From the NCBI GenBank assembly GCA_964342835.1, contig CAYFGJ010000065.1:1-5910 (forward strand): a stretch of 5,910 nucleotides of DNA, in the 5' to 3' direction. Both the position numbers and the translations under genes were made by a program. How positions within the stretch are numbered: position 1 is the first letter of the stretch; every line of letters starts with the position of its first letter. The notes under the pieces were generated by a model. That model ran no database searches. It saw only the letters and a program-made list of their open reading frames with translations, and was not told the origin of the DNA. Source of the DNA: GCA-2716945 sp964342835. GTDB taxonomy: Bacteria > Pseudomonadota > Gammaproteobacteria > GCA-002705445 > GCA-002716945. Positions 1 to 5,853 of this stretch are shown one piece after another.

Positions 1-389
1 TGTTAATTAAATTTTTAATAATAAAAAATAAATTTAATATAAAAATTATTGAATGTCCAACTATTAGAGATTCTAATGGTCTTGCATTGAGCTCAAGAAA
101 TAATTTATTAAAAACGAAAGATAAAATTTTAGCATCTAATATTTTTAAATTAATGCAAAAGTATTCAGAAGATTTTGTATTTAATAAAAAACCTTTAATT
201 TATTTTAAAGATAAACTTGATGACTCAATAGAAACTGAATATTGTGAAGTAATTGAAGTTAAAGAGTTATTTCATATTCATGGTCTTGGTAATATCAATT
301 TAGATAGAAATTCTGAATATAGATTATTTTATGCTGGATATATTTCTGGTGTTAGATTAATAGATAACTTATCATTTAACATAGATTGA
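1..389 (+). CDS. panC: Pantothenate synthetase, C-terminal part (5' end outside window)
   Basis: PanC joins pantoate and beta-alanine in an ATP-dependent reaction to give pantothenate, the last step of vitamin B5 synthesis, in the cytoplasm. The frame is open from position 3 to the TGA at 387-389, giving 128 residues. It reads through CPTIRDSNGLALSSRN, which matches the family's REsDGLAlSSRN motif; the Ser and Arg of SSRN contact ATP in characterised PanC proteins. The TTG at 87-89 is an internal Leu of this motif, not a start, so any 100-residue ORF called there is artificial. The end carries the usual C-terminal pattern (YRLFYAGYISGVRLIDNL, compare aAaRlGgtRLIDN). The N-terminal nucleotide-binding HIGH region lies upstream of the window. 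It is followed 48 nt later by panD, as expected for a pantothenate operon. The identification is very secure; only completeness is unknown. Confidence 0.95.
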   Translation, partial: LIKFLIIKNKFNIKIIECPTIRDSNGLALSSRNNLLKTKDKILASNIFKLMQKYSEDFVFNKKPLIYFKDKLDDSIETEYCEVIEVKELFHIHGLGNINLDRNSEYRLFYAGYISGVRLIDNLSFNID

Positions 390-398
390 TAGATTGCT

Positions 399-414
399 AA
401 TTGGACAACCAATT
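399..414. repeat. Short perfect inverted repeat between panC and panD
   Basis: AATTGG (399-404) and CCAATT (409-414) are perfect reverse complements around a 4-nt loop ACAA. The hairpin begins 9 nt after the panC stop. No run of T follows it, so it does not look like an intrinsic terminator and panD is probably still read from upstream. It could protect an mRNA end or mark a processing site. A 6-bp stem in AT-rich DNA can also be chance. Confidence 0.4.
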
Positions 415-437
415 CATGTAGTAGTATTATTATTACT

Positions 438-815
438 ATGAATAAGACTTTTTTAAATTCAAAAATACATAAGGCAACTGTTACAGATTCTAGAATTGAT
501 TATGAAGGTTCATGCGAAATAGATATTTCCCTACTTAATGCATGCGGTATCAAACCATATGAGAAAATTGATATTTATAATATTTCAAATGGTGAAAGAT
601 TATCAACATATGCTATACCCGGAAAAGCTGAGTCAGGGACAATTTGTGTGAATGGTGCTGCATGTCATAAAATTAAAATAAAAGATAAAATAATTATTTG
701 TGCTTATGTGCAGCTGAATGCCGATGAAATAGTTAATCATAAACCAACTATCATTTATGTAGATGATAAAAATCAAATTATTCAAAATGAAAACTACATT
801 AATTTAGCACAATGA
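438..815 (+). CDS. panD: Aspartate 1-decarboxylase (pyruvoyl enzyme precursor)
   Basis: PanD decarboxylates L-aspartate to beta-alanine, the second substrate of the PanC reaction. The 125-residue length is typical. The proenzyme cleaves itself between Gly24 and Ser25, and Ser25 becomes the pyruvoyl cofactor; the site is intact here as YEGSC with G24-S25. Other family residues are in place: Lys9, Arg54 and Tyr58 (in NGERLSTYAI), and the NGAA loop with Asn72 at 72-75. The start is fixed because MNKTFLNSKIHK aligns directly with the family N-terminus (M-x-x-T-x-L-x-x-K-[IL]-H). There is no Shine-Dalgarno sequence: the bases before the ATG are TAGTATTATTATTACT. A TATTAT element at 425-430 and TTGGAC at 401-406 could form a weak local promoter that would give a nearly leaderless message. 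The stop overlaps the next gene's start. Confidence 0.97.
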   Translation: MNKTFLNSKIHKATVTDSRIDYEGSCEIDISLLNACGIKPYEKIDIYNISNGERLSTYAIPGKAESGTICVNGAACHKIKIKDKIIICAYVQLNADEIVNHKPTIIYVDDKNQIIQNENYINLAQ

Positions 816-1144
816 ATACATTAATTAATATAAATGATATTGGCGGTGTAATCGCAAAAGAAGATGATAGGTATGTTGTCAAGGATAATACATTATTAAA
901 AAATTTAGTAATAAGTAGTACAGATCTTAAACCAAATAAAAGTACATCAGGACATAAACATAAAGGACAAGAAGAAGTTTATTTCTTTGTTAATGGAACT
1001 GGGAAAATGGAATTAGATGGAAAAGCTATTAATGTAAAAGCTGGGGACACCGTTTTAATTGAAGATGGTGTATTTCATCAAGTTCATGCTGGACCACAAG
1101 GTTGTTATTTTGTATGTGTTTTTGATGGGAAAAGAAATCATTAG
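812..1144 (+). CDS. Small single-domain cupin protein, function unknown
   Basis: A 110-residue protein consisting essentially of one cupin beta-barrel. Cupin motif 1 is at about residues 47-64: GHKHKGQEEVYFFVNGTG, with His48, His50 and Glu54 or Glu55 as the metal ligands. Motif 2 is at about 78-92 (GDTVLIEDGVFHQVH), with His89 as the fourth ligand. A metal-binding cupin is therefore supported, but the substrate is not. The motif 1 layout resembles small cupins often annotated as phosphomannose-isomerase-like, which is a fold statement rather than an activity. There is no signal peptide or membrane segment. The ATG (812-814) overlaps the panD stop (813-815) as ATGA, so translation is probably coupled to panD and the gene belongs to the pan operon. 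Its TAG overlaps the end of purK on the other strand by 4 nt. A role in pantothenate metabolism is only suggested by position. Confidence 0.9.
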   Translation: MNTLININDIGGVIAKEDDRYVVKDNTLLKNLVISSTDLKPNKSTSGHKHKGQEEVYFFVNGTGKMELDGKAINVKAGDTVLIEDGVFHQVHAGPQGCYFVCVFDGKRNH

Positions 1145-2280
1145 ATTAATTCATTTTCATATAATCTAGGTTTTACAAATTCATTATGATATTTTTTTAT
1201 TTTTTCTAAAGTTTTATTAGAACTATTATCAATAACTGTTACATGGCCAAGTTTTCTATTTTTTCTTTCACTCTTCCCGTAATCATGAAAGTATGTATTT
1301 TTGCCAAGTAACATGATACCTGGTTTATAGCGATCAATATTTCCTATTAGATTTATCATAAAAGCAAATCCATTAATTTTTATTTTTTCCATATTAATAT
1401 CTGATATAGATCTAATATGTGATTCAAATTGACTAATATTTGCACCTTCAATTGTCCAATGACCAGAATTATGAACCCTTGGTGCCATTTCATTTGCTAT
1501 GAGATTAAAATCCTTATCAACAAAAAATTCAATAACTAGAACACCAATATAATTAAATTTTTCCATGATCTTTGTTAAAATATTTTCTGCATTTTTTTGT
1601 AGTTCTTGGTATTTAGTCTCGTTAATTTCATTGTTAAAGGACATGCTCTCTCTCAATATTCCATTTCTATGATTATTCCATGTTAGTGGATAAAAAAATA
1701 ATTTTTTATCTTGAGTTCTTACACCTATCAATGATGCTTCATTACTAAAATCTACTAAATTTTCAATTATGTATGGAGTCTCTTTTATTTCATTCCAAAT
1801 TTTATCGAGAGATTGAGATACTCCTCTAATTTGATTTTTTCCATCGTATCCAAATTTTCTCGATTTCAAAATATATTGCTGATTATAATTTTTTAAATAT
1901 GATTCTAAATCTTCTTTTGATGAAATAGATTTAAAATTGGTGGTAGGTATATTAAGTTCTTTGAAAAGATTCTTTTCTTTTAATCTATCTTGACAAATTT
2001 CTAATGCATCAGGATTAGGAAAAACTTTAATTTTATTTTCTAGATACCTTAATGCATTTGCTGGTACATTTTCAAAATCAATTGTAACCAGATCGCATTC
2101 TTTGGCAATTATATCTAAAGTCTTTGTATTATCGTATTCAGATTGTAAGCATTTGGTAAATTTGGAGGCAGGAGGATTTTGTGTTGGATCTACTACTAGA
2201 AATTCAATATCATATTTTTTTTTAGTAGACTCAACCATCATCATTGCTAGTTGGCCGCCACCTAAAATACCTATACGCAT
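1141..2280 (-). CDS. purK: 5-(carboxyamino)imidazole ribonucleotide synthase, ATP-grasp family
   Basis: PurK uses ATP and bicarbonate to carboxylate AIR on nitrogen, giving N5-CAIR for PurE in de novo purine synthesis. The 379-residue protein starts with the family glycine-rich segment MRIGILGGGQLAMMM. It continues with DFENVP (68-73), the ATP-grasp loop FGYDGK (143-148), the metal and substrate region NEMAPRVHNSGHWT (263-276) and QFESHIRSI (284-292). It closes with the C-terminal signature YGKSERKNRKLGHV (334-347). It is about 24 residues longer than E. coli PurK (355), spread over loops rather than as an extra domain. The ATG at 2280 follows the purE stop by one base, indicating one transcript; an AAGAAA stretch upstream is the only, weak, ribosome-site candidate. 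An A9 run at codons 20-22 (2215-2223) keeps the frame intact. The 3' end overlaps the cupin gene. Confidence 0.97.
   Translation of the reverse strand: MRIGILGGGQLAMMMVESTKKKYDIEFLVVDPTQNPPASKFTKCLQSEYDNTKTLDIIAKECDLVTIDFENVPANALRYLENKIKVFPNPDALEICQDRLKEKNLFKELNIPTTNFKSISSKEDLESYLKNYNQQYILKSRKFGYDGKNQIRGVSQSLDKIWNEIKETPYIIENLVDFSNEASLIGVRTQDKKLFFYPLTWNNHRNGILRESMSFNNEINETKYQELQKNAENILTKIMEKFNYIGVLVIEFFVDKDFNLIANEMAPRVHNSGHWTIEGANISQFESHIRSISDINMEKIKINGFAFMINLIGNIDRYKPGIMLLGKNTYFHDYGKSERKNRKLGHVTVIDNSSNKTLEKIKKYHNEFVKPRLYENELI
1142..1168. terminator. Possible weak bidirectional terminator at the cupin/purK convergence
   Basis: TAGATTA (1142-1148) and TAATCTA (1162-1168) are perfect 7-bp reverse complements around a 13-nt loop. 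They lie exactly where the cupin and purK reading frames converge. On the plus strand the stem is followed by GGTTTTAC; on the minus strand by a pyrimidine-rich TTTCTTTTCCC a few bases on. There is no spacer between the two genes, so any factor-independent stop has to sit inside coding sequence as this does. The stem is AT-rich with a long loop and no strong U-tract, so the call is tentative. Confidence 0.25.
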
Positions 2281-2281
2281 A

Positions 2282-2779
2282 TTATTTTCTTGGGTCTCCG
2301 TCTTTTAAAACAGTTTTTGTTTGTTTAGTTCTAAATGATTTTAATTGATTTTTTATTTCAGGATATTTATTACTCAATATACTAGCGGCTAATAATGCTG
2401 CATTTATAGCTCCACTTTTACCTATAGCGACGGTACCAACTGGAATTCCAGCAGGCATTTGTACAATGGACAAAAGAGAATCCATACCTTCTAGATTTTT
2501 CGTTTTTATTGGAACTCCAATTACAGGGATATGTGTTTTTGATGCAGTCATTCCTGGCAGATGTGCAGATCCTCCGGCTCCAGCAATAATGACTTCAATA
2601 CCTTTTTCTTCAGCTAAAGATGCAAATTTATATAGTAAGTCTGGAGTTCTATGAGCAGAAACTACTTTACAATCATATTTTATTTTTAATTTATCTAGAG
2701 TTTTAGCTGCATGATTCATAGTTGGCCAATCAGATTTTGATCCCATGATTATAGCAACTCGTTTACTGCTTTTATTCAT
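2282..2779 (-). CDS. purE: N5-CAIR mutase (class I PurE)
   Basis: PurE moves the carboxylate of N5-CAIR to carbon 4, producing CAIR, the step right after PurK. The 165-residue length is normal for class I PurE (E. coli 169). The active-site motifs are all visible: GSKSDWPTM at 13-21 (Ser14, Asp17), SAHRTP at 41-46 with the catalytic His43 and Arg44, and AGAGGSAHLPGM at 66-77. They are followed by the conserved SLLSIVQMPAGIPVGTVAIG block and the GAINAALLAASIL helix near the C-terminus. The adjacent purK supports the bacterial two-enzyme route rather than the class II PurE that works directly on AIR. The start is the only ATG before the Rossmann-like strand RVAIIMGSKSD. No Shine-Dalgarno sequence precedes it (GTGTAG), and the best promoter would put transcription start on the ATG itself. 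Confidence 0.97.
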   Translation of the reverse strand: MNKSSKRVAIIMGSKSDWPTMNHAAKTLDKLKIKYDCKVVSAHRTPDLLYKFASLAEEKGIEVIIAGAGGSAHLPGMTASKTHIPVIGVPIKTKNLEGMDSLLSIVQMPAGIPVGTVAIGKSGAINAALLAASILSNKYPEIKNQLKSFRTKQTKTVLKDGDPRK

Positions 2780-2785
2780 CTACAC

Positions 2786-2814
2786 ATTGTATCAGCTTTT
2801 AAAATAATTGATAA
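2786..2814 (-). promoter_or_regulatory. Predicted sigma70-type promoter for purEK
   Basis: On the minus strand TTATCA (2814-2809; 4 of 6 matches to TTGACA) and TACAAT (2791-2786; 5 of 6 to TATAAT) are separated by the ideal 17 bp. Only six bases lie between the -10 and the purE ATG at 2779, so the predicted start of transcription is the A of the ATG. The -35 lies within the left arm of the inverted repeat at 2809-2826. This is a sequence match only; AT-rich DNA gives such matches easily. Confidence 0.45.
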
Positions 2815-2826
2815 GAATACTTATCA
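2809..2826. promoter_or_regulatory. Perfect palindromic element in the purE/hldD divergent region, candidate operator
   Basis: TGATAAG (2809-2815) and CTTATCA (2820-2826) are perfect reverse complements with the 4-nt centre AATA. It covers the predicted purE -35 and ends 8 bp before the predicted hldD -35, a position suited to a repressor of purEK or a dual regulator. It is not like the E. coli PurR box (ACGCAAACGTTTGCGT). The arms recall the Fur-type TGATAAT half-site, but the final base and the 4-nt spacing differ. It lies between divergent promoters with no U-tract, so a terminator is unlikely. The regulator is unknown. Confidence 0.4.
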
Positions 2827-2834
2827 TCTTTTAT

Positions 2835-2863
2835 TAGTCAAATTAGCGTTTGTTTTATATAAT
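2835..2863 (+). promoter_or_regulatory. Predicted sigma70-type promoter for hldD-waaF
   Basis: TAGTCA (2835-2840; 4 of 6 to TTGACA) and a perfect TATAAT (2858-2863) are 17 bp apart. The predicted transcript would start near 2870 and leave about 20 nt before the hldD ATG at 2891. That leader has only GAG at 2876-2878, 12 nt upstream of the start, as a weak ribosome-site candidate. The perfect -10 and ideal spacing make this the best promoter candidate in the window. Confidence 0.5.
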
Positions 2864-2890
2864 AAATAAAAATTCGAGTATATCTTAATA

Positions 2891-3841
2891 ATGATAATTG
2901 TAACTGGTGGATCTGGTTTTATTGGTAGTAATCTTATAAGTTCGTTAAATAGTATCGGACATGATGACATACTTGTTGTAGAAGAACTTGATTCCAACAC
3001 AGAAAAATTTAAAAATCTTGATGATCTTCAATACATAGACTGTGTAGATCATAAAAAATTTTTACATGATATAAAAAATGATACTAAAAAATATATAAAT
3101 AAAATTAATTTAATTTTTCATTTAGGCGCATGTTCTAAAACTACAGAACCTGATAGAGATTACATATTGGATACCAATCTTTATTATTCTCAAGAACTAT
3201 TACATTATTCTACCAATTCCCAAATAAAGTTTATATATGCTTCATCAGCTTCAGTTTATGGTTCTGGAAAAATATTTTCTGAAGATCCAAAAAATGAGAG
3301 TTTTTTGAATCATTATGCAGAATCAAAATATAAATTTGATCAATATTATCGTGAACATAAAGATAAAATAAACACTCAAGTTGTAGGATTAAGATATTTC
3401 AATGTTTTTGGTCCTAGAGAAAATCATAAAAAAGAAATGTCTAGCGTTGTATACCATTTTTATCAACAAATGAAATCTAATAAGACTATTAATCTTTTTA
3501 AAGGTAGCCATGGATATGCTGACGGTGAACAAAAAAGAGATTTTATATTTGTCAAAGATACTATTGATATAAAATTATGGTTTATGAAGAATAATATTTC
3601 TGGCATTTATAATGTTGGAACAGGGGAGTGTAATACCTTTAATAATGTAGCTAAAGCAGTGATAGAAAATTTTGATGATGGGAAAATAAAATATATTGAA
3701 TTTCCAGAAAATCTAAAAAAACAATATCAAGCATATACCGAGGCAGATATAACAAATTTAAGAAATATAGGTTATAAGAAAAAATTCTCTCATCTGAATG
3801 ATAGTGTAAAAGAATATATTTTTTGGCTATCACATAACTAA
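2891..3841 (+). CDS. hldD: ADP-L-glycero-D-manno-heptose 6-epimerase
   Basis: HldD (also rfaD, gmhD, waaD) epimerises ADP-D-glycero-D-manno-heptose at C6 to give the ADP-L-glycero form, the donor for LPS inner-core heptoses. It acts in the cytoplasm. The 316-residue protein is an extended SDR close in length to E. coli HldD (310), and its N-terminus MIIVTGGSGFIGSN matches the family start. The Rossmann motif is G6-G9-G12. The active-site residues are Ser119 in YASSASVYG and the Tyr142-x3-Lys146 pair in HYAESK. Lys180 in GPRENHK corresponds to the E. coli Lys178 position. FHLGACSKTTE (76-86), LRYFNVFGPRE (167-177) and the C-terminal YQAYTEADITNLR (279-291) are family blocks. Residue 31 is Glu where E. 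coli has Asp. The TAA overlaps the waaF ATG by one base (TAATG), so the two genes are co-translated. Confidence 0.96.
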   Translation: MIIVTGGSGFIGSNLISSLNSIGHDDILVVEELDSNTEKFKNLDDLQYIDCVDHKKFLHDIKNDTKKYINKINLIFHLGACSKTTEPDRDYILDTNLYYSQELLHYSTNSQIKFIYASSASVYGSGKIFSEDPKNESFLNHYAESKYKFDQYYREHKDKINTQVVGLRYFNVFGPRENHKKEMSSVVYHFYQQMKSNKTINLFKGSHGYADGEQKRDFIFVKDTIDIKLWFMKNNISGIYNVGTGECNTFNNVAKAVIENFDDGKIKYIEFPENLKKQYQAYTEADITNLRNIGYKKKFSHLNDSVKEYIFWLSHN

Positions 3842-4845
3842 TGACTTCGAATAAAAAAATTTTAATTGTTGCTCCAGCATGGATTGGAGATTTTATAATC
3901 TCACAATCTCTTTACAAGAAATTAAAAATAATTAATAAGTCATGTGAAATAGATTTAATAATTAAGAAAGATTTAATACCATTGGCAAAAATGATGCCTG
4001 AGATCTCAAATATTCATGAATTAACTATACCTCATGGTGTTCTAGGATTAAATCAAAGAATAGCATTAGCTAAAACAATTCATAATTGTAAATATGATGA
4101 ATGTTTTGTTTTGCAGAATAGTTTTAAATCAGCAATTATTCCATGGTTTTCAAAAATACCAATACGTATTGGATATTCCACAGAATTAAGATTTTTTTTA
4201 TTAAACAAACGTTATAAATTAGTTAAACATCAGTTATCAATGGTGAACAGATATTTAAAGTTAGTAGATACACAATATTCTCAATCTCTCAAACCACAAA
4301 TAAATATTAATTCTTCAGATCAAATTAAAACTTTAAGAAAGTTTAAAGTTAATACTATCAAAAAAAATTTATTTTTTTGTCCAGATGCTGAATTTGGTCC
4401 AGCAAAGAGGTGGCCAATTGAAAAATGGGTAGAGCTTATTGAATATTTGTCAGTTAATTATTCAATATATATTGTAGGGAAAGATTCTAAAGTTTTGAAA
4501 AATTTTTCAATGATATTTGAAAATAAAAAAAATGTATTTAATCTAATTAACAAGACTTCTTTAGAGGAGGTTGTGCATTTACTTTCATGTGCTGATCTTG
4601 TTGTGTCAAATGATTCGGGATTAATGCATATTGCTGCATCGGTTAACACTAAAATTATCTCATTATTTGGATCTTCTTCGCCAAATTATACTGCCCCTTT
4701 GATTGATGATGGAAATAGTAAGATTATATATAAAAAATTATCTTGTAGCCCATGTTTTGAAAGAGAATGCCCACTAAAACATCTAGATTGTTTAAATTCA
4801 ATTACTTCAGATAATGTAATTGAGGAAATAAATAAAATATTATAA
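3841..4845 (+). CDS. waaF: ADP-heptose:LPS heptosyltransferase II, GT9 family
   Basis: WaaF (rfaF) transfers the second L-glycero-D-manno-heptose from ADP-heptose onto heptose I of the LPS inner core, at the cytoplasmic face of the inner membrane. The 334 residues show the GT-B GT9 layout. The N-terminal ILIVAPAWIGDF carries the catalytic-position Asp17, followed by ISQSLYKKL. VLQNSFKSA (90-98) is WaaF-typical. FCPDAEFGPAKRWP (179-192) with Lys189 contacts the donor phosphates in relatives. SNDSGLMHIAA (256-266) and the FGSSSPNYTAPL block (276-287) follow. The C-terminal cluster CSPCFERECPLKHLDC (Cys302, 305, 310, 317) is common in non-enteric WaaF proteins and absent from the E. coli enzyme. 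WaaF is preferred over WaaC because of NSFKSA and GPAKRWP. Its supplier enzyme HldD is encoded immediately upstream. The 3' end overlaps the opposite glycosyltransferase gene by 6 nt. Confidence 0.94.
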   Translation: MTSNKKILIVAPAWIGDFIISQSLYKKLKIINKSCEIDLIIKKDLIPLAKMMPEISNIHELTIPHGVLGLNQRIALAKTIHNCKYDECFVLQNSFKSAIIPWFSKIPIRIGYSTELRFFLLNKRYKLVKHQLSMVNRYLKLVDTQYSQSLKPQININSSDQIKTLRKFKVNTIKKNLFFCPDAEFGPAKRWPIEKWVELIEYLSVNYSIYIVGKDSKVLKNFSMIFENKKNVFNLINKTSLEEVVHLLSCADLVVSNDSGLMHIAASVNTKIISLFGSSSPNYTAPLIDDGNSKIIYKKLSCSPCFERECPLKHLDCLNSITSDNVIEEINKIL

Positions 4846-5853
4846 AACTCCAATAAACTTTTGGATTTCAAGAATAGTCTTTTTTTCATCTATTTTTATG
4901 TTTCTAAAACTACCACCGAGATCTGTAAAATGTAGTCGATTTTTTGAATTATTTATCGTTTCCCATCTTAAATGCGTTGATGATTTTTTTGATGGATAGA
5001 ATCCAACTGTTTGTTTATTTAGTGCTCCTGCAATATGTAGAGGACCTGTAGAACCAGATATAAAAACATCACACAGATTTATATTTTTCAATAATGCATC
5101 TACACTATTAGTTGGTCTAATTAGTTTCACATTAGTAACATTTTTAAGTTTATTATATAATTCAGTTGCTATTTTCTTTTCATATGGCGAATAGTGAATA
5201 ATAAAATTATGATCATCAAAACTTCTCAAGCCTTTACAGATAGATACATAATCATCAATAGATAGATTTTTAGATGAACCTCCAGTACCAGGATGAATAA
5301 ATAATATTTTTTTATTAAGATTTATTTTATATATATTACAGAAATTTTTTTTATATTCTTCAGCTTCTTTTTTATCAAGTACGAGATAAGGTGGTTCATC
5401 CATAGGTTCGTAATCTGTAACATGATATTTTTCCAGTAATTCTACAACTAAGTCTGTATTATACTCATGTTCTGGTTTTTTTGAGTTTGAGCGTTTTTGT
5501 TTTAGTTTATGATTATAAAAAAATTGTGCAAGTTTGGTAGCTGGTGCAATTCTAAGTGGTATTTTACAAGACTTTAAAAGATATCCTATTCTAAATGTGG
5601 AAAAGAATGATATTGCAGCATCAAATTTTTTTTCTTTAATTATTTTTTTTAAATTTCTTAAACTTTGATCAGTAATTATTTCATCTATGTTTTTACATCT
5701 AACAGCTAATCTTTCGACATCTTTAGATACCAAACACGTTATATGTGCATCTTCCATATTTTTTTTTAAATAGGATATAGCTGGCCAAGTTAGCATAAAA
5801 TCTCCTATTTTGTCATTTCTTACAAGGAGAAAATTTTTCTTTTTAAGATTCAT
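4840..5853 (-). CDS. Glycosyltransferase family 9 (heptosyltransferase-like), acceptor unknown
   Basis: A second GT9 protein of 337 residues, in the same superfamily as WaaF but clearly another subgroup. The N-terminus FLLVRNDKIGDFMLTWPA has the conserved Asp18 at the catalytic position. The donor-site loop reads HPGTGGSSKNLS (187-198) with Lys195, but lacks the Trp-Pro that follows the Lys in WaaF and WaaC. The second donor motif is SGSTGPLHIAGAL (266-278) instead of NDSGLMHIAA, followed by GFYPSKKSSTHLRW (284-297). These variants occur in GT9 proteins of core or O-chain loci. The likely role is adding a heptose or related sugar to LPS core; donor and acceptor cannot be read from the sequence. 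No signal peptide or membrane segment is evident. The start at 5853 overlaps the upstream gene's stop as ATGA, supporting both the start choice and co-translation. An A9 run lies at codons 29-32. Confidence 0.88.
   Translation of the reverse strand: MNLKKKNFLLVRNDKIGDFMLTWPAISYLKKNMEDAHITCLVSKDVERLAVRCKNIDEIITDQSLRNLKKIIKEKKFDAAISFFSTFRIGYLLKSCKIPLRIAPATKLAQFFYNHKLKQKRSNSKKPEHEYNTDLVVELLEKYHVTDYEPMDEPPYLVLDKKEAEEYKKNFCNIYKINLNKKILFIHPGTGGSSKNLSIDDYVSICKGLRSFDDHNFIIHYSPYEKKIATELYNKLKNVTNVKLIRPTNSVDALLKNINLCDVFISGSTGPLHIAGALNKQTVGFYPSKKSSTHLRWETINNSKNRLHFTDLGGSFRNIKIDEKKTILEIQKFIGVL

Noticed and set aside
87..389. A stand-alone 100-residue gene starting at TTG 87.
   Set aside because: The frame is open upstream to position 3 and encodes the conserved PanC segment before SSRN; the TTG is an internal Leu codon.
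2102..2308. A 68-codon plus-strand ORF opposite purK, and similar ORFs at 2466-2654, 3651-3833, 4458-4649 and 4686-4889.
   Set aside because: Each lies antisense to a well-supported conserved gene, has no recognisable domain and no start signals; they are shadows of the real frames.
2780..2890. Purine riboswitch or small RNA in the divergent region upstream of purE.
   Set aside because: The region is 111 bp in total, the predicted purE leader is essentially absent, and no aptamer-like paired structure is visible beyond the 18-bp palindrome.
4849..4886. Possible intrinsic terminator at the waaF/GT9 junction: TCCAA (4849-4853), TTGGA (4861-4865), with a T7 run at 4880-4886.
   Set aside because: The stem is only 5 bp and the T-run begins 14 nt after it; the short AAGA/TCTT pairing next to the T-run is too weak. 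Not enough to call.
5759..5767. A9 homopolymer early in the LPS glycosyltransferase gene (codons 29-32), a classic layout for phase variation by slippage.
   Set aside because: An equal A9 run sits in purK (2215-2223), a housekeeping gene, and 8-base runs occur in waaF (4192-4199) and elsewhere in this gene (5345-5352, 5643-5650). The tract length is ordinary for this base composition. Reads showing length variation would be needed.
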